DNA of 64,000 bases from Elusimicrobia bacterium GWA2_66_18 (GCA_001799675.1 MGTX01000022.1:1-64000); one strand, 5' to 3'. Shown: positions 32,316 through 40,827, numbered from the stretch's first letter. The notes: a model not told the origin generated them from the letters alone. Program-made: numbers and translations.

Positions 32316-33112
32316 GAGGCTTCATCGACACGCACACGCATCTCGGCGATGCCCAGTTCGACTCAGATCGCGAGGCCGTGCTCGCACGCGCGGCCGTGGC
32401 CGGCGTCGGCCGCCTCGTGGAGATCGCCGACGAGCCTGCGCAATGGGACCGGGCGATCTCTCTGGCCCGGGCGCACCCGGGCCGGATGCGCTGCGCCTTG
32501 GGACTCCATCCTTATTACGCCGACCGCTACGACGACGGCTTTCTCGCTCGGTTGAAGGCGGCTTTGGACGCGACGCCCGAGGCCGTGGCCGTCGGGGAGA
32601 TCGGGCTCGACTACGCCAAATCTCAAATCCCCCGCGAGGTCCAGCGCCACGCCTTCTCCGCCCTGCTCAAGGCCGGCCGTGACTGGGGGGCGCCGCTTGT
32701 CATCCACTGCCGCGACGCCTACCTCGACCTGGTCTTGATGCTGAAGGAACGCTTCCCCGTCGTTCCGCCGAAGGGCCGCCGGTTCTGGGGCGTTGTTCAT
32801 TGTTTCTCCGGGACCCCGGAAGAGGCCGAGGCCTGCGCAGCCCTCGGATTTGCCCTCGGCGCCGACGGGCCGGTGACTTACAAGAAGAACGACTCTCTAC
32901 GCGAAGCCTTCCGCCTCACGGGGCCCGGGGTCACGGTGCTGGAAACGGACAGCCCCTACCTGCCGCCGCAGAGCTCGCGCGGCAAACGAAACGAACCGGA
33001 GTCCGTCGCGGAGATCGCGGCGAGGCTGGCTGAGGTCTGGAACATCCCCATCGAGGAAGTCGCGCGGCTGACGAGCGCCAACGCCGACGATCTCTTCCGT
33101 TGGTCCCGCTGA
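32312..33112 (+). CDS. tatD: TatD-family metal-dependent hydrolase
   Basis: TatD proteins are metal-dependent DNases of the amidohydrolase superfamily. The product has 266 residues, the usual length. FIDTHTHLGD (His8, His10) is the first metal site, AVGEIGLDYAK the second, then HCRDAYLDLV, VHCFSGTPEEAE and ETDSPYLPP with the catalytic Asp. All residues are intact. It is coupled to the TPR/HEAT gene by an ATGA overlap. The convergent SDR gene starts 18 bases beyond. Confidence 0.93.
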   Translation: MRGFIDTHTHLGDAQFDSDREAVLARAAVAGVGRLVEIADEPAQWDRAISLARAHPGRMRCALGLHPYYADRYDDGFLARLKAALDATPEAVAVGEIGLDYAKSQIPREVQRHAFSALLKAGRDWGAPLVIHCRDAYLDLVLMLKERFPVVPPKGRRFWGVVHCFSGTPEEAEACAALGFALGADGPVTYKKNDSLREAFRLTGPGVTVLETDSPYLPPQSSRGKRNEPESVAEIAARLAEVWNIPIEEVARLTSANADDLFRWSR

Positions 33113-33130
33113 CCGGCCGCGTAGGCTCGC

Positions 33131-33904
33131 TCAGAAGTAGTTCGAAGTGATGCCTCCGTCGACGACCAGAGAGGCGCCGTTGGTCCAGGAGGACTCGTCG
33201 CTGGCGAGGAAGAGAGCCATATTGACGATGTCCTCGGACTTGCCGAAACGGCCCAGAGGGATGCGGTTGAGGCGCTTGGTCTTCTCGGCAGGCTCCTTAA
33301 ATAGCCAAGCGGCCAAGAGCGGCGTCTCGATGGGACCGGGGCAGATGGCGTTGGAACGCACACCCTTAGGCCCGAACTGGACCGCCAGGGACTTCGTCAA
33401 CGCCAGGACCGCGCCTTTCGACGCCGTGTAGGCATCCTGGGGCACGGAACAGCCGACGAGGGCCACGAAGCTGGCCACGTTGATGACGGACCCCCCGCCG
33501 GACGCCAATAGTTCGGGGATGCCGTGCTTGCAGACCAGATAGACCCCTTTGACGTTGACGGCAAAGACTTTGTCCCAAACGGCTTCATCCGTGTCCGTCA
33601 CGGAATGATCGGCGGCCGGGAATATCCCCGCGTTGTTGTACAACACATCGATCTTGCCGTACGCCTTCACGCCGGCTTGTATGCCTACGCGCACCTCGGC
33701 CTCTTTGGAGACATCCATGCGCACGGCAAAGGCCTTGCCTCCAGCGGTCTCGGCCAGGGCGACGGACTCCCGGACCGCGGCCAGATCGACGTCCGCGGCG
33801 ACGACGCGCGCTCCCTCGCGGGAGAAGCGCACGACCGCGGCGCGGCCCATGCCGGAACCGGCTCCCGTAACGAGGCAGACCTTCCCGTCGAGTCGTCCGC
33901 TCAC
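33131..33904 (-). CDS. Short-chain dehydrogenase/reductase
   Basis: The start is GTG at 33904, overlapping the stop of the upstream gene (GTGA), giving 257 residues. The classical SDR pattern is complete: TGAGSGMG (cofactor-binding glycine motif), NNAGIFP, a catalytic Ser in the VINVASF region, YTASK (Tyr and Lys), and ICPGPIETP. It resembles the FabG/3-oxoacyl reductase group. ADVDL after strand 2 suggests NAD rather than NADP, which argues against fatty-acid synthesis. Substrate unknown. Confidence 0.9.
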   Translation of the reverse strand: MSGRLDGKVCLVTGAGSGMGRAAVVRFSREGARVVAADVDLAAVRESVALAETAGGKAFAVRMDVSKEAEVRVGIQAGVKAYGKIDVLYNNAGIFPAADHSVTDTDEAVWDKVFAVNVKGVYLVCKHGIPELLASGGGSVINVASFVALVGCSVPQDAYTASKGAVLALTKSLAVQFGPKGVRSNAICPGPIETPLLAAWLFKEPAEKTKRLNRIPLGRFGKSEDIVNMALFLASDESSWTNGASLVVDGGITSNYF

Positions 33905-34206
33905 GGAAGGACTTCGAAGCCGGCCTTGGACACGGCCTCGACGAGGCGGGTGCGAATGAGATCGGTCGAACGGCCCTGGTCGGTCATGACGGTCAGGCTG
34001 CGCACCACGCGGTTGGCTCCCTGGAGCCTGCCGACAAGGTGTTGGATGTCCTTGGCGGCGCGGCGCACGTTGGTCACGCCGTCCTTGGCGAACCAACGGA
34101 TGGGGACGGTCGCGCTCTTGCGGCTGGGCAGGAGCTTGAGGGTCAGGGCGGTTTCGGTGACGAATAAATCTCCGACCTCGAACTCCTGGCTGGGCTTCTC
34201 GGACAT
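33901..34206 (-). CDS. Conserved-looking 101-residue protein of unknown function
   Basis: The product is soluble, mixed alpha/beta, with no Cys and no signal peptide; it includes FVTETALTLKLLPSRKS and ends SKAGFEVLP. I do not recognise it. The ATG lacks a Shine-Dalgarno and has TAAAAT six bases upstream, so it may be leaderless. The stop overlaps the GTG of the SDR gene, implying a two-gene operon. Confidence 0.6.
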   Translation of the reverse strand: MSEKPSQEFEVGDLFVTETALTLKLLPSRKSATVPIRWFAKDGVTNVRRAAKDIQHLVGRLQGANRVVRSLTVMTDQGRSTDLIRTRLVEAVSKAGFEVLP

Positions 34207-34212
34207 ATTTAT

Positions 34213-34218
34213 ATTTTA
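34213..34218 (-). promoter_or_regulatory. -10 box (TAAAAT) for a probable leaderless transcript
   Basis: On the minus strand TAAAAT ends six bases before the ATG at 34206; no Shine-Dalgarno is present. Confidence 0.4.
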
Positions 34219-34270
34219 GGGAACAGCCTCCTCGGCGAACTGCGACTTTAGCGCATGCACGGCGGGGCTG

Positions 34271-35341
34271 TCAACGCGCGAAGGAAGGCTGGACGAGCCA
34301 GCCGCGTTCTCCCGCCTTCTTGACGAGGTCGCGGTCTCGGTCAAAGACGAATCTTAAGCCGTCCCCGTAGGAAAGGAGGTCGAAATCGGCCGAGTCACGG
34401 CCGATAACCAAATCCGCGGGGCGTCCCAGAGAGGACTGGACCACCTCGGTCTTGCCCCCCCGCGTGGGCACGGGCTTGAGCACGCCTGCGCCGAGGCGCG
34501 CCCCCTCGGTGGAAGCGCGCACGCCGTAGGCGCGAGTGGGATCGATGCGGTAGTCCGCCGCCGAGACCTCCAGCATGAACTGCGGCAGATCATCGATGAC
34601 CCACACGTCGAAGCCGGCGGCGCGCAGTTTGGCGGCCAGATCGCGCATCTCCGGGATGAGACGCAGCCCGCGCCGCGCCTTCAACGGGGCGGGGTCGCCG
34701 GGCTCCCCGAAGACGAGTTCGGTCGTGGCGGAGGAGTTCTTTTCCCCATCAAGTACCGCCTTGGAGTAGCCGCGCGCGTCGTCCTCGCGCCAGCCCGACC
34801 AGAGGCGCGCGAGATAGGAGCGGCATTCCTTGCGTCCGACGCCGCGGCACAACTCCAGGTAACTCGAGAGCATCCCCTTGCGGTAGCGGTGGTAGGTGGG
34901 CTCCGAGGTCCAGACGACGCTGGAGACCGCGATGAACTGCTCGTAGGCGGCGCGCGTCTGCTGGCGGCCATAGGCGATGGGGACGATCTCCCAGAAGGCG
35001 TCGTCGAAGCGGAACCTCGCCTCCGTGACCAGGCGCAGGAACACTAATTCCGCCGGATCTCCCGAGACGGAGGCGTCGCTCCAGGGCAGAACGGCCACGG
35101 GAGGACTCTTTACGTCGTAACCCGGCGCTCCGCGGCCTTTCTGCGCGATCAACGTCTCGAGCGCGGCGCGCACCTCGGGCTTCCAGCGTCCGGACATAAG
35201 GGTCACGGGCTCGGGCCGGGCCGGGGCGGTGGATCGTTCCACCGCGTCCGCTTTGGGCCGAAGCCGGTAGTTCAAGGGCCGCTTCTTGGCCGGGGCCGGG
35301 ACCGCGAGCAGCAGGATAAAAAAAACCGCCGCGTTCCCCAT
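34271..35341 (-). CDS. Exported HAD-like protein with a degenerate catalytic motif
   Basis: The ATG at 35341 follows AGGCGAGAG and gives 356 residues with a signal peptide. The fold matches PSP-like HAD phosphatases: LIPEMRDLAAKLRAAGFDVWVIDDLPQFMLEV, GVRASTEGARLGAG, the Lys in GGKTEVV, and GRDSADFDLLSYGDGLRFVFD. Motif I, normally DxDxT, reads VAVLPWSDAS, so both catalytic aspartates are missing from their usual places. It is probably a non-catalytic relative or uses altered chemistry. It is divergent from the deoxyhypusine-synthase-like gene. Start alternatives: ATG at 35356. Confidence 0.72.
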   Translation of the reverse strand: MGNAAVFFILLLAVPAPAKKRPLNYRLRPKADAVERSTAPARPEPVTLMSGRWKPEVRAALETLIAQKGRGAPGYDVKSPPVAVLPWSDASVSGDPAELVFLRLVTEARFRFDDAFWEIVPIAYGRQQTRAAYEQFIAVSSVVWTSEPTYHRYRKGMLSSYLELCRGVGRKECRSYLARLWSGWREDDARGYSKAVLDGEKNSSATTELVFGEPGDPAPLKARRGLRLIPEMRDLAAKLRAAGFDVWVIDDLPQFMLEVSAADYRIDPTRAYGVRASTEGARLGAGVLKPVPTRGGKTEVVQSSLGRPADLVIGRDSADFDLLSYGDGLRFVFDRDRDLVKKAGERGWLVQPSFAR

Positions 35342-35372
35342 ATACTCTCGCCTCATGACGCGGCTAATGTTA

Positions 35373-35378
35373 TAAAAT
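35373..35378 (+). promoter_or_regulatory. -10 box (TAAAAT) for a probable leaderless transcript
   Basis: TAAAAT (or TATAAA at 35371-35376) lies six bases before the ATG at 35385; no Shine-Dalgarno is present. Confidence 0.45.
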
Positions 35379-35384
35379 ATCAAA

Positions 35385-36443
35385 ATGGCCAACTTGAAAA
35401 AATTAGAACTGCTGAAGGAGCCCATCGAGCACATCGACATCACCAAGCACGACATGCGTCCCGTCGTCGAGGCCTTCTCGAAGATGGCGTTCTCCGCGCG
35501 CGACCTGGCGCGGGCGAGCGACATCTACGACAAGATGCTCGCCGACAGGGAATGCAGCGTGATCTTGTGCCTGGCGGGCTCGCTCTTCTCCGCCGGCCTC
35601 AAGAAGATCGTCTGGCAGATGGTCGAGTCGAACATGGTGGACGCCATCGTCTCGACGGGCGCCAACATCGTCGACCAGGACTTCTTCGAGGCCCTGGGCT
35701 TCAAGCACTACAAGGGCTCGAAGTGGGTCGACGATAAGGCCCTGCGCGGCGCGCGCATCGACCGCATCTACGACACCTTCATCGACGAGGACGAGCTCGG
35801 CGAATGCGACAACACGATCGCCGACATCATCGGCGCCTTGAAGCCGCGCCCCTACTCATCGCGCGAGATCGTCGAGGAAATGGGCAAGTACCTGGTCAAG
35901 AAGTGCAAGGTCAAGGACTCCATTGTCCTCTCCTGCTTCAAGAAGGGCGTTCCGATCTTCGTGCCGGCCTTCTCGGACTGCTCGGCCGGCTTCGGCTTCC
36001 TCCACCACCAGTGGCACAACCCCGACTCTCACGCCTCGATCGACTCGGCCAGGGATTTCCGGGAGTTGGTGCGCATCAAGCTGGCGACCGCGGACACGGG
36101 ACTCCTGATGATCGGCGGCGGCGTGCCCAAGAACTTCGCCCAGGACGTAACGGTCGGCGCCGAGATGATCGGCCACGACCCGAAGATGCATAAGTACGCG
36201 ATCCAGATCACCGTCGCCGACGAGCGCGACGGGGCCCTCTCCGGCTCGACGCTGCGCGAGGCCTGCTCCTGGGGCAAGGTGGACACCGTGCATGAGCAGA
36301 TGGTCTTCTCCGAAGCCACCCTCGCCATGCCGATCCTGGCCTCCTACGGCTATCACAAGGGCAGCTGGAAGAAGCGCCGCGAGCGCCGCTTCAACGCCCT
36401 GCTCAACGACGTCAACGCGCCGGTACCCACAGCGCTGCGCTGA
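35385..36443 (+). CDS. Deoxyhypusine-synthase-like protein
   Basis: True deoxyhypusine synthase moves the aminobutyl group of spermidine to a Lys of eIF5A, which bacteria lack; bacterial relatives are thought to act on other amines. The product has 352 residues. The family pattern is clear: CLAGSLFSAGLKKIV, DAIVSTGANIVDQDFFEALG, GGGVPKNFAQD (NAD site) and STLREACSWGKVD, where Lys298 matches the catalytic Lys of DHS. It lies 22 bases before an agmatinase-like gene, and a PuuA-like gene is close by, so a polyamine such as homospermidine or aminopropylagmatine is a likely substrate or product (inference). Confidence 0.87.
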   Translation: MANLKKLELLKEPIEHIDITKHDMRPVVEAFSKMAFSARDLARASDIYDKMLADRECSVILCLAGSLFSAGLKKIVWQMVESNMVDAIVSTGANIVDQDFFEALGFKHYKGSKWVDDKALRGARIDRIYDTFIDEDELGECDNTIADIIGALKPRPYSSREIVEEMGKYLVKKCKVKDSIVLSCFKKGVPIFVPAFSDCSAGFGFLHHQWHNPDSHASIDSARDFRELVRIKLATADTGLLMIGGGVPKNFAQDVTVGAEMIGHDPKMHKYAIQITVADERDGALSGSTLREACSWGKVDTVHEQMVFSEATLAMPILASYGYHKGSWKKRRERRFNALLNDVNAPVPTALR

Positions 36444-36465
36444 GCAATACGGCGTCCATCCGACC

Positions 36466-37518
36466 ATGCTCGACTTCGACCCCAACGCCGCCCCCGACGC
36501 CGGCTCCGGAGTCTTCGGACTCCCCCATAAGGAGAAAGACGCCGCTTTAGTCCTCCTCCCCGTGCCCTGGGAGGCCACGACTTCCTACGGCGGCGGCGCT
36601 TCACGAGGGCCCGCCGCCATCCTCGCGGCCAGCGGCCAGATCGACCTCTTCGACGGAGATGTGATCAAGCCTTACGAGCCAGGAATCTTCATGCGGCCGC
36701 AATCCAAGGAGGTCCGCTCCTGGGACAGGGCGGCGAAGACCGCCGCCCAGAAGGTCATCAAGGCCGGCGGCATGGTCACGGATCGCCCGGCGCTCCAGAA
36801 AGCCCTCCAGACGGCCAACGACCTCGGCGGCAGGCTCAACGACTGGGTCGGCCGCGAGACGAAGTCCCTGCTGGACGCGGGCAAGATCGTGGGCTTAGTC
36901 GGAGGAGACCACTCGACACCCTACGGAGCCTACCAGGCCGCAGCCGATAAGTACGGGAACTTCGGCCTTCTCCACTTCGACGCCCACAGCGACGCGCGCG
37001 TCGCCTACGAGGGCTTGGTCTGGTCCCACGCCTCCATCATGTACAACGCCCTGGAAAACATCCCGCAGATCACCCGCATCGTCCAGGTGGGCGTGCGCGA
37101 CTACTGCGAGCAGGAGCACGAGTTCCTGCACGCCCTGGGCCAGCGCGCCAAGGTCTTCCACGACCGAGATATCGCCGCCGCCCGCTTCGAAGGGCGGTCC
37201 TGGACCGCGATCGCGACGGCAATCGCGGACATGCTTCCCGATAAGGTCTGGGTCAGCTTCGACATCGACGGGCTGGACCCCAAACTCTGCCCTCATACCG
37301 GCACCCCCGTCCCGGGCGGACTCGAATTCTCGCAGGTCTCCCATCTCCTGGGACTCCTCGCCCGCTCCGGCCGGACCATACTGGGCTTCGACCTAGTCGA
37401 AGTGGCCCCCGCTCCGAGCGGGCGCGACGAATGGGATGCCAACGTGGGAATGCGCCTGCTCTATAAGCTCGCCGCTTGGACCTTTGTCAGCCGAGGCTAC
37501 TGCAAGCCCCGGGCCTGA
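36466..37518 (+). CDS. Agmatinase-like ureohydrolase
   Basis: Ureohydrolases split guanidino compounds such as agmatine to urea and an amine with two Mn ions. The product has 350 residues, longer than typical SpeB (about 305), with an insertion after the first 70 residues. Metal ligands are present: GGDHST (His149), HFDAHSD (Asp172, His174, Asp176) and SFDIDGLDP. It sits directly after the deoxyhypusine-synthase-like gene, probably in one operon. Agmatine or an N-substituted agmatine is the likely substrate. Confidence 0.88.
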   Translation: MLDFDPNAAPDAGSGVFGLPHKEKDAALVLLPVPWEATTSYGGGASRGPAAILAASGQIDLFDGDVIKPYEPGIFMRPQSKEVRSWDRAAKTAAQKVIKAGGMVTDRPALQKALQTANDLGGRLNDWVGRETKSLLDAGKIVGLVGGDHSTPYGAYQAAADKYGNFGLLHFDAHSDARVAYEGLVWSHASIMYNALENIPQITRIVQVGVRDYCEQEHEFLHALGQRAKVFHDRDIAAARFEGRSWTAIATAIADMLPDKVWVSFDIDGLDPKLCPHTGTPVPGGLEFSQVSHLLGLLARSGRTILGFDLVEVAPAPSGRDEWDANVGMRLLYKLAAWTFVSRGYCKPRA

Positions 37519-37530
37519 CCCTCCTAAATT

Positions 37531-37536
37531 TAGTAT
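37531..37536 (+). promoter_or_regulatory. -10 box (TAGTAT), possible leaderless promoter
   Basis: TAGTAT lies nine bases before the ATG at 37546, without a Shine-Dalgarno. Weakest of the set. Confidence 0.3.
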
Positions 37537-37545
37537 ACCGTTGTC

Positions 37546-38454
37546 ATGGTTAAACCCGTTGACGTTTGGAGTCTGCTGACCCTAAGTCTATTCGTGTTGA
37601 CCGTCCCGTCTTATGCCGATGACCATGGGAATTTTTTCGACGGAGCCGGCGGTTCGATCATCGCAGTCCCGGCCGCGGACTTACAAACCCTGCGCTCGAT
37701 CTCGGCGAACGCCGCCCCGGTTCCAGAAGATCACGTTCGGCAATCCGGCGCCGACCTGTTCTATTTCACGAGGGAGGAGGCGCTTATGGCCCGCAAGCGC
37801 TTCGGCGCCCGGAGAGAGGGAGGACAAACGAACGGATACGAGTTCGATCGCAACGTACCCGCCGATATCCAGAAGCGGATGCGCGACGATCTGGCTTTCA
37901 TGCAGGGCATATCAGGCTGGCAAGCCACGCCGCTCCATCAGCAGATCTTCGGGATGGTGAACGGTCCGGCTTACTTTAAGTTTTTTTCCGACCGGGTCAC
38001 CGGAATCGGGATGAACAACTGCGGGAGCGCAAACGCGGTCGCTTGCGTGATACCCTATCTGAACCCATCGAAGATGTGGCTGACGAAAAACTTCATCAAA
38101 TTCAACCACCCGCAGATCTCCCGCATGATGGTGGTCTACCACGAGGCCCGCCACACGGAGACCGAGAACGGCAACTGGCCGCACCTGACTTGTCCGACTC
38201 CGTTCCTGGACGCGAACGGCAAGGATATTCAGAGCATCTGGACCGGCGCGATCCTGGCAGGCGAGCCGGCTTGCGAGGAAACCCCGTTCGGCGCGTACGG
38301 GTCCTCGACCATCATGCTTAAGAATATATCCAAATACTGCACGAACTGCACCAACAAGGTGAAGATGGACGCCGACCTTTACGCCGACGACCAACTGGGC
38401 CGCATCATCGAACCGGACGCCAAGAAGCAGATGCTGGACGATTTCGGCGAGTAA
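37546..38454 (+). CDS. Exported protein with an HExxH-type motif
   Basis: The 302-residue product has a Sec signal peptide (cleavage near SYADDH). VVYHEARHTE contains HExxH, the zinc-metallopeptidase motif, and a further conserved-looking His lies in GNWPHLTCPTP. Cysteines occur in likely disulfide pairs (CGSANAVAC, ACEET, YCTNCTNK); CTNC lacks the following His, so it is not a heme site. Possible secreted or periplasmic metallopeptidase; family not identified. Codon use is slightly less GC-rich than the neighbours. Confidence 0.65.
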   Translation: MVKPVDVWSLLTLSLFVLTVPSYADDHGNFFDGAGGSIIAVPAADLQTLRSISANAAPVPEDHVRQSGADLFYFTREEALMARKRFGARREGGQTNGYEFDRNVPADIQKRMRDDLAFMQGISGWQATPLHQQIFGMVNGPAYFKFFSDRVTGIGMNNCGSANAVACVIPYLNPSKMWLTKNFIKFNHPQISRMMVVYHEARHTETENGNWPHLTCPTPFLDANGKDIQSIWTGAILAGEPACEETPFGAYGSSTIMLKNISKYCTNCTNKVKMDADLYADDQLGRIIEPDAKKQMLDDFGE

Positions 38455-38472
38455 CCGGAAACAAGAAGCGCC

Positions 38473-39828
38473 TCACACGCGTTCGAAGTTGCGCCCTTTC
38501 TCCCAGTCGGTCACGGCCCGGTCGTGGGCCGCTTGTTCGGCCTTGGCCGCGTGCAGATAATGCTCGAAGACCTCCTGGCCGAAGGCCTTCCGGGCCGCCT
38601 GGGAACCCTCCAAGAGGGTGATCGCCTCGGCGAGGGTCTTGGGGACGGGCTGGACCTGTGATTCGTAGGCGTTGCCCTTAAGCTCCGCCGGGGGATCGAT
38701 CTTATTCTCGATGCCGTACAGACCCGCCGCGATGGTCGCGGCGAAGGCCAAATAGGGGTTGGCATCGGCCCCGGGGATGCGGTTCTCGATGCGAAGGGAA
38801 TGGCCCTCCCCCACGACGCGCAAGCCGCAAGTGCGATTGTCCTTCGCCCAGGCGATGCGCGTGGGCGCGAAAGTCGCGGCCTGGTACCTTTTATAAGAGT
38901 TCGTCGTCGGAGCATAGAAGAAGGAGAACTCGCGCGCCAACGACATCATTCCTCCCAGAAACCAGCGGAACTTCTGTGAGGGTTTTCCCCCCTCCCAAAA
39001 AATCGGCTTTTTCCCGGCCCGGTCCCAGAGGCTGACGTGGATGTGGCACGACGAGCCCGCCAGCCTCGAGTCGAACTTAGCCATGAAGGTCAACGCGAAG
39101 CCCTTCTGCATCGCGATCTCCTTGGCTCCATGCTTGTAGATGGTGTGGCGGTCGGCCATCTCGACGGGGTTCGAGTACTCGAGATTGATCTCGTGCTGGC
39201 CGGGTCCCCACTCGCCCTTGGAGCACTCGACGGGTACGCCCGCGGCCTCCATTTGGTTGCGGATTGCCCCCACCACGGGCTCGACGCGCGTACCTTGTAG
39301 GATGTGGTAGTCCTCGATGTAGGTTCCGCCGTGCTCGAGACCGGTCCAGTTCTTCTTCGATGCCGACTCATAGGTTTCGCGGAAGAGATAGAACTCCAAC
39401 TCGGAAGCCATCTTGAGCGAGCAGCCGAACTCCCAGGCGCGGATCACCTGCTCCTTAAGGACCCGCCGTGGCGCGACCTTGACCGGGTGGTGTTTGTCGT
39501 CGACGGCGTCGCAAACGACGAACGCCGTTCCGGGCTGCCACGGCAGCGAGCGCCAGGTCCCGTAGTCGGGCGCCAGCGTGAAGTCCTGGTAGCCCTTGGT
39601 CCAGCTCGTCAGGCTGTAGCCGGGGACCGGGTCCATCTCCATGTCGACGGTCAGAAGGTAGGCGCAGGCGTGCGTGCCATGCTCGGCCACGGTCTGCGCG
39701 AAGTGCCGCGCCGTCATCCGCTTGCCCACCCAGCGCCCCTGCATGTCCGGCATCGCGAGGATGACCGTGTGGAAAGTCCCTTTTTTGATCCCGGCGAGGA
39801 GCGCGCTGTATTTTTTGATGTCGGCCAT
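38473..39828 (-). CDS. Glutamine synthetase family protein, PuuA-like
   Basis: GS-fold enzymes ligate glutamate or glutamine-like acids to ammonia or amines with ATP. The start at 39828 gives 451 residues. Catalytic motifs: ASELEFYLF (metal-binding Glu residues), GPGQHEINLEY, SSCHIHVSL, TTNSYKRY and KDNRTCGLRVVG. No C-terminal adenylylation Tyr motif is evident. The sequence style and length fit gamma-glutamylpolyamine synthetases more than housekeeping GlnA, and the polyamine genes at 35.4-37.5 kb support that. The 180-base AT-rich spacer upstream is shared with parA. Confidence 0.85.
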   Translation of the reverse strand: MADIKKYSALLAGIKKGTFHTVILAMPDMQGRWVGKRMTARHFAQTVAEHGTHACAYLLTVDMEMDPVPGYSLTSWTKGYQDFTLAPDYGTWRSLPWQPGTAFVVCDAVDDKHHPVKVAPRRVLKEQVIRAWEFGCSLKMASELEFYLFRETYESASKKNWTGLEHGGTYIEDYHILQGTRVEPVVGAIRNQMEAAGVPVECSKGEWGPGQHEINLEYSNPVEMADRHTIYKHGAKEIAMQKGFALTFMAKFDSRLAGSSCHIHVSLWDRAGKKPIFWEGGKPSQKFRWFLGGMMSLAREFSFFYAPTTNSYKRYQAATFAPTRIAWAKDNRTCGLRVVGEGHSLRIENRIPGADANPYLAFAATIAAGLYGIENKIDPPAELKGNAYESQVQPVPKTLAEAITLLEGSQAARKAFGQEVFEHYLHAAKAEQAAHDRAVTDWEKGRNFERV

Positions 39829-39880
39829 GGCCAAGTGTAAGAAATACGACACGCAATGTCGAGCCGATGACTTACGATCT

Positions 39881-39901
39881 GGTATTTTAAAAAACAATAC
39901 C
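39881..39901. promoter_or_regulatory. Inverted repeat GGTATT-N9-AATACC in the divergent spacer
   Basis: Six-base arms lie upstream of the glutamine-synthetase-like gene; AATACCAT recurs at 39945-39952 next to the parA -35 box. Possible operator. Confidence 0.3.
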
Positions 39902-39951
39902 ATATAATACTTAATAATAAAAATAAACTCTAAATGGATTTAAGAATACCA

Positions 39952-39980
39952 TTGACTACCTTAGATGCAGATGATATGAT
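39952..39980 (+). promoter_or_regulatory. Sigma-70-type promoter of parAB
   Basis: TTGACT (39952-39957), a 17-base spacer and TATGAT (39975-39980). Predicted start is about 39987. Confidence 0.72.
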
Positions 39981-39987
39981 CAATTAA

Positions 39988-40003
39988 GTTTCCACGTGAA
40001 AAC
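39988..40003. promoter_or_regulatory. parS-like site overlapping the parA transcription start
   Basis: GTTTCCACGTGAAAAC is a 16-base near-palindrome centred on CACGTG. Compared with the bacterial parS consensus TGTTTCACGTGAAACA it matches the core and inner A/T positions but differs at the outer bases. Its position at +1 to +16 suggests ParB autoregulation. Confidence 0.5.
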
Positions 40004-40008
40004 AAAAA

Positions 40009-40827
40009 ATGGCTGAAATAATCGCTATAGCGAACCAAAAAGGGGGGGTGGGGAAAACCACCACCGCCGTCAACCTGTCCTCCGCCCTGTCCATATTGGG
40101 CCACGAGACGCTTCTCATCGATATGGACCCCCAGGGAAACGCCACCTCCGGAGTCGGCTTCGATAAACGAGAATTCGAGCCGAACATGTATGACGTGCTG
40201 GTGGATCTATTGCCGTTGGAAAAAACCATCAAAGCTTCTAGGCTTAAAAAACTGTTTGCGGCGGGGGCAAACAGCGAACTGGCCGGAGCGGAGATCGAAC
40301 TGGTTTCGGCTCTCGCGCGAGAGAGCCGGTTAAAGGGGGCGCTTTCTGCGATCAAAAATCGTTTTTCCTTCATCATCATCGATTGTCCTCCTTCTTTGGG
40401 TCTTTTGACAGTCAATTCGTTGAATGCGGCCGGTAGGATAATAATACCAATCCAAGGTGAATATTACTCCATGGAAGGATTGGCCCAATTCACAAGCGCT
40501 GTGGATAGAGTGAAAAACGCCTTAAACCCTAAATTGGAGTTAGAGGGGGGGGTTTTGACCATGTTCGATTCCCGGATGACCCTTTCCAACCAGGTCAAGG
40601 AAGAAGTCGTAAAATTCTTTGGACCAAAAATGTTCGAGTCCATCATTCCCCGAAACATCCGTCTGGCTGAAGCTCCCGGATTCGGCCAGAGCATTTTCCA
40701 ATATGACGCCAAATCACGTGGAGCCGAAGCCTATATGAGTTTTGCCCGCGAGTTCCTTTCTCGCCGAGGCCTAGCTCCGCTCCACGTACCAGCTGCGAAC
40801 TCAGAAACTTCGGAGAATCCTGCATGA
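40009..40827 (+). CDS. parA: Chromosome-partitioning ATPase ParA/Soj
   Basis: ParA is a deviant-Walker ATPase that moves ParB-parS complexes and influences DnaA. The product has 272 residues. IANQKGGVGKTTTAVNLS is the deviant Walker A motif, LIDMDPQGNATSG the A' motif, IIIDCPPSLG the Walker B motif. No N-terminal HTH, so it is the chromosomal Soj type. The ATG has no Shine-Dalgarno; the leader of about 22 bases carries a parS-like site. parB follows with a four-base overlap. It lies about 16 kb from the proposed oriC. Confidence 0.96.
   Translation: MAEIIAIANQKGGVGKTTTAVNLSSALSILGHETLLIDMDPQGNATSGVGFDKREFEPNMYDVLVDLLPLEKTIKASRLKKLFAAGANSELAGAEIELVSALARESRLKGALSAIKNRFSFIIIDCPPSLGLLTVNSLNAAGRIIIPIQGEYYSMEGLAQFTSAVDRVKNALNPKLELEGGVLTMFDSRMTLSNQVKEEVVKFFGPKMFESIIPRNIRLAEAPGFGQSIFQYDAKSRGAEAYMSFAREFLSRRGLAPLHVPAANSETSENPA

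Noticed and set aside
38300-38360. Heme-binding site in the secreted HExxH protein (CTNCTN)
   Set aside because: The second Cys is followed by Thr, not His, so it is not a CxxCH site.
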